Part shown: piece after piece, positions 19,856 through 28,167 of the stretch | Position numbering within the stretch: the stretch's first letter is position 1 | How the letters are laid out: every line of letters begins with the position of its first letter | Source: an uncultured Rhodobacterales bacterium | Lineage (GTDB): Bacteria > Pseudomonadota > Alphaproteobacteria > Rhodobacterales > Rhodobacteraceae | Length of the DNA: 64,000 nt | Assembly (NCBI GenBank): GCA_903873585.1 | Contig: CAIQOV010000016.1 | Coordinates: 1-64,000 of the forward strand | Direction of reading: 5' to 3' | Made by a program: the position numbers and the translations under genes | Notes under the pieces: model-generated | Database searches by the model: none | What the model was told of the DNA's origin: nothing | The model's input: only the letters and a program-made list of their open reading frames with translations

Positions 19856-20640
19856 CAACGAAACCCCTTTTCGCCCGCATGATGCAGGCGCGGGCCGCGT
19901 TCCACCAAGGGTTCCAGCGCAATGTCAATCGAGGTGTTGGGCGCGTCATTGGGGTTTGCGATGCGGGTTGCGGGATTATAGGCCCATTTCACCGCATTCG
20001 AGATCACCTTTTGCACCGTGGCATCGTGATAGGTCGGATAGGTTTCATGCCCCGGGCGGAAGTAAAAGATATTCCCAGCCCCGCGGCGATAGGTCAGGCC
20101 CGAGCGAAACACTTCCCCGCCTTGGAACCACGAGATGAAGACCGTTTCCAAGGGTTCGGGCACGCCGAACGGCTCGCCGTACATCTCTTCGGTTTCCAGT
20201 TCGAAATGGTCGGGCAAGCCTTGCGCAATCGGATGCTGGCGGGATGTGACCCATAGCCGCTCACGCTCGCCCGCTTCGCGCCATGTCAGGTTGCAGGGTG
20301 AACCCATCAGGCGTTTGAACGGTTTGGAAAAATGCGCTGAGTGCAGGAAAATCACCCCCATGCCGCCCCACACCGCATCGGTGACACGCTCGACGATCTT
20401 GTCATCAACCTCGCCGTGGGCGGCATGGCCCCACCAGATCAGCACATCGGTTTGGGCGATCTTTTCCGCCGTCAGGCCATGTTCGGCATCTTGCAGCGTG
20501 ACGCTGGTGGCCGTGATGGCGGGGTCGGTGTTCAGGGCTGCGGCGATCGTGCCGTGAATGGCTTTGGGATAAACCTCTGCCACGACTTTGTTCTTTTGTT
20601 CATGGACGTTTTCGCCCCAGACGGTCACGCGGATGGTCAT
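19855..20640 (-). CDS. ThuA-like protein (trehalose utilisation family)
   Basis: 261 residues with a class I glutamine amidotransferase-like fold: [29 protein letters not shown] and [15 protein letters not shown]. ThuA proteins with a ThuB-type oxidoreductase convert trehalose and related disaccharides to 3-keto sugars in Sinorhizobium. Here it is first in a two-gene unit with the Gfo/Idh/MocA gene, but no sugar ABC transporter is nearby, so the trehalose role is not established. Confidence 0.88.
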   Translation of the reverse strand: MTIRVTVWGENVHEQKNKVVAEVYPKAIHGTIAAALNTDPAITATSVTLQDAEHGLTAEKIAQTDVLIWWGHAAHGEVDDKIVERVTDAVWGGMGVIFLHSAHFSKPFKRLMGSPCNLTWREAGERERLWVTSRQHPIAQGLPDHFELETEEMYGEPFGVPEPLETVFISWFQGGEVFRSGLTYRRGAGNIFYFRPGHETYPTYHDATVQKVISNAVKWAYNPATRIANPNDAPNTSIDIALEPLVERGPRLHHAGEKGFR

Positions 20641-20774
20641 GATTTCCTCTTTCTTGGGGCCACAGGGCGGGTGTTGGGTGGAATTATGCCACAGCTTTGG
20701 GCCGCTGTGCTAGCCGCAGGTTTAGCCGCGCTGGCATTAAGGAAAAATTAACAGGTCTGTGCCAAAACACGGGA

Positions 20775-21062
20775 ATGAGATGGATTTTGCTTCTTTTCGT
20801 GCTGGCCGCTTGCGCCAATTCGCCCTCGCCAAAAATGGTCGGGGCGCAAAGCGTTAGTGTGCGGATAGATGGGCGCGATTACACGGTTTGGCGCAAAGGG
20901 AAGTATTTTGAAATCGTGCGCTATGGGTGGGTCGCTAAGGCTGATCGCCCGCGTGTTGAAGAAACCATGTTAGCCACGGTTGAACAGGTCACCGGCTGCA
21001 AAGCGCGGGTGCAGCGCGGTGACAGTGGCGAAATTCACGGCAAGCTTATCGCTTGTAAATAA
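20775..21062 (+). CDS. Small predicted lipoprotein
   Basis: 95 residues. The N-terminus MRWILLLFVLAACANS is a short signal peptide with lipobox LAAC, so Cys13 should be lipidated. The mature part is basic, with RIDGRDYTVWRKG, and two further cysteines (VTGCKA and the penultimate Cys) that may pair. No family recognised. Its 3' end overlaps the convergent 62-residue gene by 17 bases. A longer upstream frame exists but would bury the signal peptide. Confidence 0.7.
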   Translation: MRWILLLFVLAACANSPSPKMVGAQSVSVRIDGRDYTVWRKGKYFEIVRYGWVAKADRPRVEETMLATVEQVTGCKARVQRGDSGEIHGKLIACK

Positions 21063-21234
21063 GCGTATAGCCCGCATAAACACCTGCGGCGGCGAACAAC
21101 ATCGCCCACATCGGGTCGCCCATCCACAGTTCAACCCCGCCCCAAGCCAAGGGGGCCAAGGTGCAGGCCCAGCGGACCCATGCTTTGGCGAACATCGGGT
21201 GGGCAGGGTCAAGGAACGGTCTGCGCGGTTTCAT
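21046..21234 (-). CDS. Small membrane protein coupled to the FocA-type channel
   Basis: 62 residues, MKPRRPFLDPAHPMFAKAW then two hydrophobic stretches (WACTLAPLAWGGVELW and MLFAAAGVYAGYTLI) around MGDP. Start overlaps the stop of the channel gene as ATGA, so translation is coupled. Unknown function; the coupling suggests an accessory role or simply co-expression. The coding call rests on the overlap and membrane-like composition. Confidence 0.65.
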   Translation of the reverse strand: MKPRRPFLDPAHPMFAKAWVRWACTLAPLAWGGVELWMGDPMWAMLFAAAGVYAGYTLIYKR

Positions 21235-22007
21235 GCCTGCCCCCGCAAAAAGGCAAAGCGGTACGCAAGCGCCACGCCGCCCGCGCCGCCGATGATATTG
21301 CCAAGGCTGACCCAGATCAAATTGCCCACCATTCCCGCCATTGGAATATCTGCCCCTTGCAGCATTCCCAAGGGCAGCAAGAACATATTTGCGACCGAGT
21401 GTTCAAGCCGCAAAGTCACAAAGGCCGTGACCGGCCACAGAATGGCAAAGATCTTGCCCGTGGTGTCGCGCGCCGAAACGCTCAGCCAAACGGCCAAGCA
21501 AACCAAGGCGTTGCACAAAGCGCCCTTGACCAGCCAGACCAGTGGCCCACCGCTTACTTTGGCAAGCGCAACCGCGGCCGCCATCTCGCCGAAGGCTGAG
21601 TTGAGCAGGCCTGATGCCCAAAAGGCCACAGCCAGCGCCACAGCGCCCGCAAGGTTTCCCACCCACACCACGCCCCAATTGCGCAGCAACTCTGCCAGCG
21701 TGATTTTGCCATCCACCGCCGCGATGGTCATCAGCGCGTTGCCGGTGAACAACTCTGCCCCGCCCACGACCACCAGAATAAGGCCCAGAGCAAAGACCAC
21801 CCCGCCCAAAACGCGCGTGGGGCCATAGTTTGGATCTGCCCCGGTGATTGCCATCAGATAAAAGGCCGAGCCTAGGCCGATAAAGACCCCCGCCAGCACC
21901 GCCAGTGTCACCATTCGCCCCAGTGGCATCCGCGCCTTGGCCACGCCTGCGGTTTCCACCAAGGCTGCCATTTGCGCGGGTTTGTAGGAATCGTAATAGC
22001 TGTCCAT
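21231..22007 (-). CDS. Formate/nitrite transporter (FocA/NirC/HSC family)
   Basis: 258 residues, six membrane helices. Typical FNT features: VFIGLGSAFYLMAI, VVGGAELFTGNALM (helix 2 region with the conserved FTGN), WVGNLAGAV, KGALCNALVCLAVWLS, and FEHSVAN-equivalent LEHSVANMF with the pore histidine. Conducts formate, nitrite or hydrosulfide. The formate dehydrogenase operon at 41.8 kb makes formate attractive, but they are far apart. The ATG at 22007 has GAGG upstream and avoids a 14-residue basic extension. Confidence 0.92.
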   Translation of the reverse strand: MDSYYDSYKPAQMAALVETAGVAKARMPLGRMVTLAVLAGVFIGLGSAFYLMAITGADPNYGPTRVLGGVVFALGLILVVVGGAELFTGNALMTIAAVDGKITLAELLRNWGVVWVGNLAGAVALAVAFWASGLLNSAFGEMAAAVALAKVSGGPLVWLVKGALCNALVCLAVWLSVSARDTTGKIFAILWPVTAFVTLRLEHSVANMFLLPLGMLQGADIPMAGMVGNLIWVSLGNIIGGAGGVALAYRFAFLRGQA

Positions 22008-22064
22008 CTTGGCCCTCTTTGTTTCGCGCCAGAGTGGCAGCATGCCCAAGCGGTCGCAACCCGC

Positions 22065-24242
22065 TTAGCGCCGCCGCGCCTTGCCGCCGCGCTGACCTGC
22101 ACGGCCACCGGTTGATCGGCCTGATCGTGAGACAGCCTCGTCCACCGCCTCTTCGATCACGCTTTGCCGCGCCAAGGGGTCGTCTGCCACGGCGAGTTCT
22201 ACGGCTTCCAGCCGCTTCACCTCATCGCGCAGACGGGCGGCCTCTTCGAATTCCAAATTCTCGGCGGCTTTGCGCATTTGCAGGCGCATGGCATCAAGGT
22301 GAGCGGCGAGGTTTTGGCCAACATGGGCGCGGTCGACCTTGGCGGTGATGCGCGACTGGTCGGTGTCGCCCTGCCACAGACCGTGCAGCACATCTTCGAC
22401 GTTCTTTTGAATGGTGTGCGGTGTGATGCCGTGTTCGACGTTATAGGCCACCTGCTTGGCGCGCCTGCGGTCGGTTTCCGACAAAGCACGCTCCATCGAG
22501 CCTGTGATGCGGTCGGCATACATAATCACCCGACCTTCGACATTGCGCGCCGCGCGCCCGATGGTTTGGATCAGTGAGGTTTCTGACCGCAGGAATCCTT
22601 CCTTATCGGCATCCAAAATCGCCACCAGCCCGCATTCGGGAATATCCAAGCCTTCGCGCAAAAGGTTGATGCCCACCAGCACATCAAAGGCCCCCAGCCG
22701 CAAATCGCGCAAGATTTCAATGCGTTCCAAGGTGTCGATGTCAGAGTGCATGTAGCGAATGCGAATGCCTTGTTCGTGCATATAGTCGGTCAAATCTTCG
22801 GCCATGCGCTTGGTCAGGGTCGTCACCAAGGTGCGCATGCCGCGCGCGGAAACCTTGCGCACCTCGTCCAAAAGGTCGTCGACCTGCATTTCCACGGGGC
22901 GAATTTCGACCATCGGGTCAACCAAACCGGTCGGGCGGATCACCTGTTCAACAAAAACACCGCCTGCCTGCTCAAGCTCCCAAGCCGAGGGGGTGGCAGA
23001 CACGAACACCGATTGCGGGCGCATCGCATCCCATTCTTCGAATTTCAGCGGGCGGTTGTCCATGCACGAGGGCAGGCGAAAGCCGTGTTCGGCCAAGGTC
23101 ATCTTGCGGCGGAAGTCGCCCTTATACATCCCGCCGATCTGGGGCACGGAAACGTGGGATTCGTCGGCAAAGACAATGGCGTTGTCGGGGATGAATTCAA
23201 ACAGCGTGGGTGGAGGTTCACCCGGTGCACGGCCGGTTAGATAACGCGAATAGTTCTCGATCCCCGCACAGGCCCCTGTCGCCTCTATCATCTCGACATC
23301 GAAGTTGGTGCGCTGTTCCAGACGCTGCGCTTCCAGCAGTTTGCCTTCCGTCACAAAGCGGTCAAGCGTTTGTTGCAGTTCAATTTTTATGCCCTTGACC
23401 GCCTGTTGCAGCGTGGGGCGCGGGGTGACGTAGTGGGAATTGGCATAGATGCGAATTTGCTTGAACACATCGGTTTTTGCCCCTGTCAAAGGATCAAACT
23501 CGGTGATCGATTCCAACTCTTCGCCGAAAAAGGAAAAGCGCCAAGCGCGGTCTTCTAGGTGGGCGGGCCACAGTTCAATCGTGTCGCCGCGCACGCGGAA
23601 TGATCCGCGCGCGAAAGACATTTCGTTGCGCCGATAGGCCTGCGTCACCAGTTCGGCGATCATTTTGCGCGGATCGTAGCTTTGCCCCACGATCAAATCT
23701 TGCGTCATGGCGGAATAGGTTTCGACCGAGCCTATGCCGTAAATGCACGACACGGATGCGATGATGATCACATCGTCACGCTCTAACAGCGCGCGGGTGG
23801 CAGAGTGTCGCATCCGGTCGATCTGTTCGTTGATCTGGGATTCTTTTTCAATATAGGTGTCGGTGCGCGCCACATAGGCTTCGGGTTGGAAGTAGTCGTA
23901 ATAGCTGACGAAATATTCCACGGCGTTTTCGGGGAAAAAGCCTTTGAATTCGGTGTAAAGCTGGGCGGCGAGGGTTTTGTTCGGTGCCAAGATAATGGCC
24001 GGACGCTGGGTTTGTTCGATGACCTTGGCCATCGTAAAGGTCTTGCCCGTGCCCGTCGCGCCCAGCAGAACCTGATCGTGGTCGCCAGCTTGTACGCCAG
24101 CCGAAAGCTCTGCAATCGCGCGGGGCTGGTCGCCCGCTGGCTGAAACGGCGTGTGCATGACAAAACGCCGCCCGCCTTCCAGTTTAGGGCGGGTCAAAAC
24201 CTCGGGGCGGATGGCAAGTGCGTTGTCGTTGTTATGGGGCAT
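22065..24242 (-). CDS. uvrB: Excinuclease ABC subunit B
   Basis: DNA damage recognition helicase of nucleotide excision repair; its partner uvrC is at 36.7 kb. 725 residues. Walker A LLGATGTGKTF at 60-69, beta-hairpin region YYDYFQPEAYV, motif LVGINLLREGLDIPE, QTIGRAARN, and the UvrC-binding coiled-coil (UVR domain: AENLEFEEAARLRDE) near the C-terminus, then a basic Arg/Gly tail. The ATG at 24242 has AAGGGA six bases upstream; a GTG five codons earlier is weaker. Confidence 0.97.
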   Translation of the reverse strand: MPHNNDNALAIRPEVLTRPKLEGGRRFVMHTPFQPAGDQPRAIAELSAGVQAGDHDQVLLGATGTGKTFTMAKVIEQTQRPAIILAPNKTLAAQLYTEFKGFFPENAVEYFVSYYDYFQPEAYVARTDTYIEKESQINEQIDRMRHSATRALLERDDVIIIASVSCIYGIGSVETYSAMTQDLIVGQSYDPRKMIAELVTQAYRRNEMSFARGSFRVRGDTIELWPAHLEDRAWRFSFFGEELESITEFDPLTGAKTDVFKQIRIYANSHYVTPRPTLQQAVKGIKIELQQTLDRFVTEGKLLEAQRLEQRTNFDVEMIEATGACAGIENYSRYLTGRAPGEPPPTLFEFIPDNAIVFADESHVSVPQIGGMYKGDFRRKMTLAEHGFRLPSCMDNRPLKFEEWDAMRPQSVFVSATPSAWELEQAGGVFVEQVIRPTGLVDPMVEIRPVEMQVDDLLDEVRKVSARGMRTLVTTLTKRMAEDLTDYMHEQGIRIRYMHSDIDTLERIEILRDLRLGAFDVLVGINLLREGLDIPECGLVAILDADKEGFLRSETSLIQTIGRAARNVEGRVIMYADRITGSMERALSETDRRRAKQVAYNVEHGITPHTIQKNVEDVLHGLWQGDTDQSRITAKVDRAHVGQNLAAHLDAMRLQMRKAAENLEFEEAARLRDEVKRLEAVELAVADDPLARQSVIEEAVDEAVSRSGRSTGGRAGQRGGKARRR

Positions 24243-24537
24243 GGTGATTCCCTTCACGCCCTAATCTATTCTGATTTTGTTCCCGTTAAAGGGGCTGGGC
24301 GGCTTCGTTGCGCAATCGTTAAGAAAACCGCTGCAAGTTTCGCTAAATGCCCTATGCGAGGGGCTATTTGACGGTTGAAAATGCCCCAAGTTCAGGCCAA
24401 GTTCACGGGGCAAGCAGCAATCACTGTCGGCTGGCCGCACCACATACCCCACACAATCCCAGTGGTCGGCCGACAGCATCTTGCCTTTCCCCCCAACTTC
24501 GCAATAGTGGCGCTGTCCCGAATTCATGAGGTTTTCT
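24243..24537. other. Intergenic region with an imperfect long inverted repeat
   Basis: No convincing gene. The right half (24424-24476) holds imperfect arms starting CTGTCGGC and ending GCCGACAG, with CACCAC/GTGGT extending the pairing after a small bulge; the inner GTCGGCCGAC is itself palindromic. It could be a structured leader for the 24538 gene, a small RNA, or a DNA-level site. The left half contains the divergent uvrB promoter. Confidence 0.5.
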
Positions 24538-24849
24538 ATGCGCGCGCGCATCTATCAACCCGCCAAAACGGCAATGCAGTCTGGCACGGCCAAGGCCAAG
24601 GGCTGGGTGCTGGAATTTGCCCCCGCCTCGGCCCGCAGCGTTGATCCGCTGATGGGGTGGACATCGTCTGATGACATGGATGCCCAAGTCCGCCTGCGCT
24701 TTGAAACGCGTGAGGCGGCAGAGGCTTATGCAACAGCGCGCGGCATCGAGTTTGACGTGGTTGACCCGCACGCTCGGCGCGCCAACATCCGCGCAGGTGG
24801 CTACGGCGAAAACTTTGCCACCCACCGTCGGGGTGTGTGGACGCACTGA
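24538..24849 (+). CDS. Complex I accessory subunit (ETC C1 / NDUFS4-like, PF04800 type)
   Basis: 103 residues. [53 protein letters not shown] and the ending [15 protein letters not shown] match the NDUFS4-like accessory subunit that alphaproteobacterial complex I shares with mitochondria; it stabilises the NADH module of NADH:quinone oxidoreductase. GAGG lies before the ATG at 24538. It is not linked here to the nuo operon, which is usual. Followed by DUF2125. Confidence 0.9.
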   Translation: MRARIYQPAKTAMQSGTAKAKGWVLEFAPASARSVDPLMGWTSSDDMDAQVRLRFETREAAEAYATARGIEFDVVDPHARRANIRAGGYGENFATHRRGVWTH

Positions 24850-24891
24850 TCGGGCAGGTGAAAACCGCCCGCTTGCCTTTGGAGAGACCTG

Positions 24892-26331
24892 ATGAAGAAA
24901 CTTGCCCTTGCCATAGTTCCCTTCCTTTTGGCCTCTCCGGCGCTGGCGCAACCTGCCACGCAACAAGGGGCTGATCACCTTATACAGGTGTTTCAAACCT
25001 ACTTTGGTGCCGGTGCACAGGCGATCAGCGTGGTGGCCAAGGGCGATGCCTATGATCTGACCTTGGATGTGCAGCCCTTGATTGCGCAGGGCAAGGATGC
25101 GGGACTGACCGGCAGCGTTAGCCCGCTTGCGATGCAACTGGTTGATAACGGCGATGGCACTTGGGGTGTCAGCATGGATCAGGCCGTGTCGATCAACCTG
25201 TCGCTGCCCAAGGCGCTGGATGTTCGCGAAAAGGTTGCGAGCTTTTCCTTTAACGGCACGTTTGATGAAGCGTTGATGGCCTTCACCCAGACGCACAGCG
25301 CTTTTTCCGGGCTGGCACTGGTCGAAACGATCTATTCCCCCGATGCCCCGCCCCAAACGGTTCAGATGGCAATCGACGCGGGCTCGACGGAAAGCACTGC
25401 TCAGGCAGGCGCGGCGGGTGGCAGTGATTTTGACGCGACATTCACCGCAACGGGCTTGGCCGAGACGATGACGACCCCTGCGATGCAGGGCGAACCCGCG
25501 ATGCCGGTCACGATCAAGGCCGAAAGCCTGACCGAAACCGTAGCGGGCAACCAAGTCATGGGCGCGCAAATCTTGCAACTGGCCGCTTGGGTCGCGGCCC
25601 ATCCCGACCCAGCGGCGATGGAAGCGGATCAAGGCGGCCTGAAAACAATCCTCACCGCCGCGATGCCCTTCTTTGGCAATATTCATGCCACGGGCACGGC
25701 GGCGATGGTAAGCGTTGATACCCCGATCGGGGCGATGGGCATTGAAAAGCTAGGCTTTGCGGTTGACCTGAACGGCGCCGTTCACGACGGCAAGCTACGC
25801 GGGGGGCTTGCCATCTCTGGCCTGACGTTGCCTGCCGGTCTTGTGCCCGATTGGGCCGCCCCCTTGGTGCCTCAGGCGTTTTCGCTGGATATGCAGGTCA
25901 CAGAATTTGACCCCGCAGCCGCCATCACCGCTGCCCTGTCGGCCCTAGATATGCCCGCAGGCAGCCCCTCGGGGGCAGAGTTTGACGCCAAGCTGCAAGC
26001 CGCCCTGCTGCCCAAGGGCACGGTGACAATCACGCTGAACCCCGGTTCGTTGACCGGCGCAGGCTATGAGTTGACCTATGAGGGTGACATGGTTGCCGGC
26101 CCTGATACTGAAATGCCCACCGGCAAAGCCACCGTAACCCTGACCGGTGCTGATGCGCTGACCGCCGCCCTGAACGCCGCCCCCGATGACATGAAAGCGC
26201 AAGCGATGATGGGCTTTGGCATGGCGCAAGGCATGGCCAAAGCCGAAGGCGACAAGCTGGTCTGGGAAATTGAAGCCGCCACGCCGGGGGCTTTGTCGGT
26301 CAACGGCATGGCCTTGATGGGGGGGAACTGA
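24892..26331 (+). CDS. DUF2125 family periplasmic protein
   Basis: 479 residues with a clear signal peptide (MKKLALAIVPFLLASPALA cut before QPATQQ). The body is a long beta-rich protein with repeated AMPVTIKAESL/LTLPAGLVPDWAAPLVPQAF-type segments characteristic of DUF2125 proteins of Rhodobacterales. Exported, function unknown. GGAGAGA precedes the ATG. The GNAT gene follows after four bases. Confidence 0.85.
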   Translation: MKKLALAIVPFLLASPALAQPATQQGADHLIQVFQTYFGAGAQAISVVAKGDAYDLTLDVQPLIAQGKDAGLTGSVSPLAMQLVDNGDGTWGVSMDQAVSINLSLPKALDVREKVASFSFNGTFDEALMAFTQTHSAFSGLALVETIYSPDAPPQTVQMAIDAGSTESTAQAGAAGGSDFDATFTATGLAETMTTPAMQGEPAMPVTIKAESLTETVAGNQVMGAQILQLAAWVAAHPDPAAMEADQGGLKTILTAAMPFFGNIHATGTAAMVSVDTPIGAMGIEKLGFAVDLNGAVHDGKLRGGLAISGLTLPAGLVPDWAAPLVPQAFSLDMQVTEFDPAAAITAALSALDMPAGSPSGAEFDAKLQAALLPKGTVTITLNPGSLTGAGYELTYEGDMVAGPDTEMPTGKATVTLTGADALTAALNAAPDDMKAQAMMGFGMAQGMAKAEGDKLVWEIEAATPGALSVNGMALMGGN

Positions 26332-26335
26332 CCCT

Positions 26336-26791
26336 GTGATCCAGCAAGAAAACCCGACACGCGCCGATCTGGCCCTGTTATTCGCGCGCCACACCGCCGA
26401 CATGCACGCCGATACGCCCCCCGAAAGCATCCATATGATGGATGCCGCCGACCTTGCCATTCCGCAGGTGCACTTCTTCGTTCTGCGGCAGAATGGCGAA
26501 CCGATTGCGATGGGGGCATTCAAGATTTTTGCGCCCAACCATGCCGAGATCAAATCGATGCATGTTTTATCCGAACATCGCGGCAAAGGCCTGTCGCGCA
26601 TTATGCTGGCGCATCTGGTCGCTGCGGCCAAAACGGCGGGCGTGTTGCGGCTAAGCCTTGAAACCGGCTCGCAAGACTCTTTCACCGCCGCGCGGGTCTT
26701 GTATGAAAAGGCAGGCTTCACCGAATGCCCGCCCTTTGGCGACTATGTGCTGGACCCGATGTCAGTTTTCATGACGCGCACCCTTGCGTGA
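26336..26791 (+). CDS. GNAT family N-acetyltransferase
   Basis: 151 residues. Acetyl-CoA-binding motif A is VLSEHRGKGLSRIMLAHLV around residue 80-98; the C-terminal VLYEKAGFTECPPFGDY is typical of the family. Substrate unknown; similar small GNATs act on amino acids or amines. Starts at a GTG four bases after DUF2125. The tRNA gene begins 29 bases after its stop. Confidence 0.9.
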   Translation: MIQQENPTRADLALLFARHTADMHADTPPESIHMMDAADLAIPQVHFFVLRQNGEPIAMGAFKIFAPNHAEIKSMHVLSEHRGKGLSRIMLAHLVAAAKTAGVLRLSLETGSQDSFTAARVLYEKAGFTECPPFGDYVLDPMSVFMTRTLA

Positions 26792-26820
26792 CATAGCGCC
26801 CTGCCGCTAAATGCGCCTGT

Positions 26821-26897
26821 GGCCCCGTAGCTCAACTGGATAGAGCAAGGACCTTCTAAGTCCGAGGTTGAGGGTTCGATTCCTTCCGGGGTCACCA
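26821..26897 (+). tRNA. tRNA-Arg (anticodon UCU)
   Basis: 77 nt including encoded CCA. Acceptor GGCCCCG pairs with CGGGGTC (one G-U), D arm GCTC/GAGC, anticodon loop CTTCTAA giving TCT, T arm GAGGG-TTCGATT-CCTTC, discriminator A then CCA. The anticodon stem has four clear pairs plus one mismatch at its outer end. Reads AGA codons. It marks the left side of the glycan locus at 27.2-33.2 kb. Confidence 0.97.
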
Positions 26898-27222
26898 TTA
26901 TTTATGAAAAAGTATTGTAAATCATAGGCTTACCTTTTGGTGATGCGCACTGCGCGCCTTTGTCACGAAAATCGCCGATGGCGAACCGCTGCGGGGATGA
27001 ACCGTGGGCGCTATCGCTGGCGTTGGTCTCTGAACAAAAGAAACACCAAAAGTGTGCACTTTCGTGTTGACGGCTGTGGATTCGGGCAGGTATGAACCGA
27101 AGGACGAAATGCTTTCTTGTTAACGTATCTCTGCACACGTGAAGCGAATTGAAGTTTTCCTTGGGTAAATAAAGCTTGGTCTTATTTTTGGCCATGACCC
27201 AAGGCTGATTATGGGGTTGGTT
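26898..27222. other. Intergenic region after tRNA-Arg
   Basis: 325 bases with lower GC than the flanks and no supported gene. A minus-strand open frame across it has unlikely composition (many Cys/His). It probably holds the promoter of the glycosyltransferase operon. I saw no repeat of the tRNA 3' end elsewhere in the window. Confidence 0.5.
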
Positions 27223-28167
27223 ATGAATCAAGTGATATTCCCAAGGCCAGCAGTGGCAAGAAAAGTGGGCGCAGGCCCGAAAACAGAAATCACCTGTTCC
27301 ATTGTGATCGTGGCTTTTCATTCTCTTGATGAACTTCGTCCTTGCTTAAAGATGTTGCGTTCCGGTTCGGCAGAGGCGGGTTTGGAAATCATTGTCGTCA
27401 ACAACTCGCAAGCCGACGCGGTGGCGATGGCGGCGCTTTGTGCGTCGGAAGATGTTTTATGCCGCCAAAACAGCGTGAACCTTGGCTATGGGGCTGCGTG
27501 CAACTTGGGGGCGGCGCGGGCGCAGGGGCGCTTTGTTTTATTCATGAACCCCGATGTGCGGATATCGCCTGCGTCGCTGCAATTGCTGGTTGATCTGTGT
27601 GAAAACAACACAAAACTGGTTGCCATTGGCCCCTTGCAAGGCGATGCGCGCGGCCGTGTGCGCGGCAAGCGCCGTTCGGTCGGTCAGGTCTGGACACCGG
27701 CCTTAAAAACGCTGCGCCGTTTGTCTGCCGCGGGCACGCTGCACGCGACGGGTTTCTTGGGCGGCGGCGTATTGATGGTGCGCAAGGATGCGTTTGATCG
27801 CATCGGCGGCTTTGATGAGAATGTCTTTTTGTTCCATGAGGATGACGATCTTTGCCTGCGTTTGGCAACGCAGGGTCAATTGGCCTATGCTGCGGGGGTG
27901 CTGGCGGTTCATTATGCCGGCAAGTCTACCCCGCCGTCCGCCGCGCTGACAGAAATGAAAGCTTGGCATCTGGGCAATTCAAAGGTTTATGTCGCGCGCA
28001 AGCATTATGGCAAAGTGGCGGCATTTGGCCCGCTGTTGGAAGCCGCAGCCAAATTTGTAAACCCCGCCATTCTTACGTCCAGAGGTCGCATTAAAGCGCG
28101 CGCATTTCTGGCGGGCGCATGGTCTGCGCAATTATATGCCAAAGCCGCCATCAGGCTGGCTGCATGA
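27223..28167 (+). CDS. Glycosyltransferase family 2 (rhamnosyltransferase-like)
   Basis: 314 residues. GT-A core: TCSIVIVAFHSLDEL, EIIVVNNSQ, the sugar-nucleotide NLGYGAACNLGA segment, metal-binding FMNPDVRI, FLGGGVLMVRKDAF and the acceptor-side FLFHEDDDLCLRL. This arrangement is typical of WbbL-like rhamnosyltransferases, consistent with the rml operon at 47.7-51.8 kb. First gene of a three-gene run; its TGA overlaps the ABC gene ATG. An upstream in-frame ATG at 27211 is possible. Confidence 0.9.
   Translation: MNQVIFPRPAVARKVGAGPKTEITCSIVIVAFHSLDELRPCLKMLRSGSAEAGLEIIVVNNSQADAVAMAALCASEDVLCRQNSVNLGYGAACNLGAARAQGRFVLFMNPDVRISPASLQLLVDLCENNTKLVAIGPLQGDARGRVRGKRRSVGQVWTPALKTLRRLSAAGTLHATGFLGGGVLMVRKDAFDRIGGFDENVFLFHEDDDLCLRLATQGQLAYAAGVLAVHYAGKSTPPSAALTEMKAWHLGNSKVYVARKHYGKVAAFGPLLEAAAKFVNPAILTSRGRIKARAFLAGAWSAQLYAKAAIRLAA

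Noticed and set aside
24421-25686. 421-codon minus-strand open frame
   Set aside because: Antisense to DUF2125 and the complex I subunit gene, both with signal peptide or family motifs.
26902-27321. 139-codon minus-strand frame after the tRNA
   Set aside because: Unusual Cys/His content, no domain, overlaps the 5' end of the GT2 gene.
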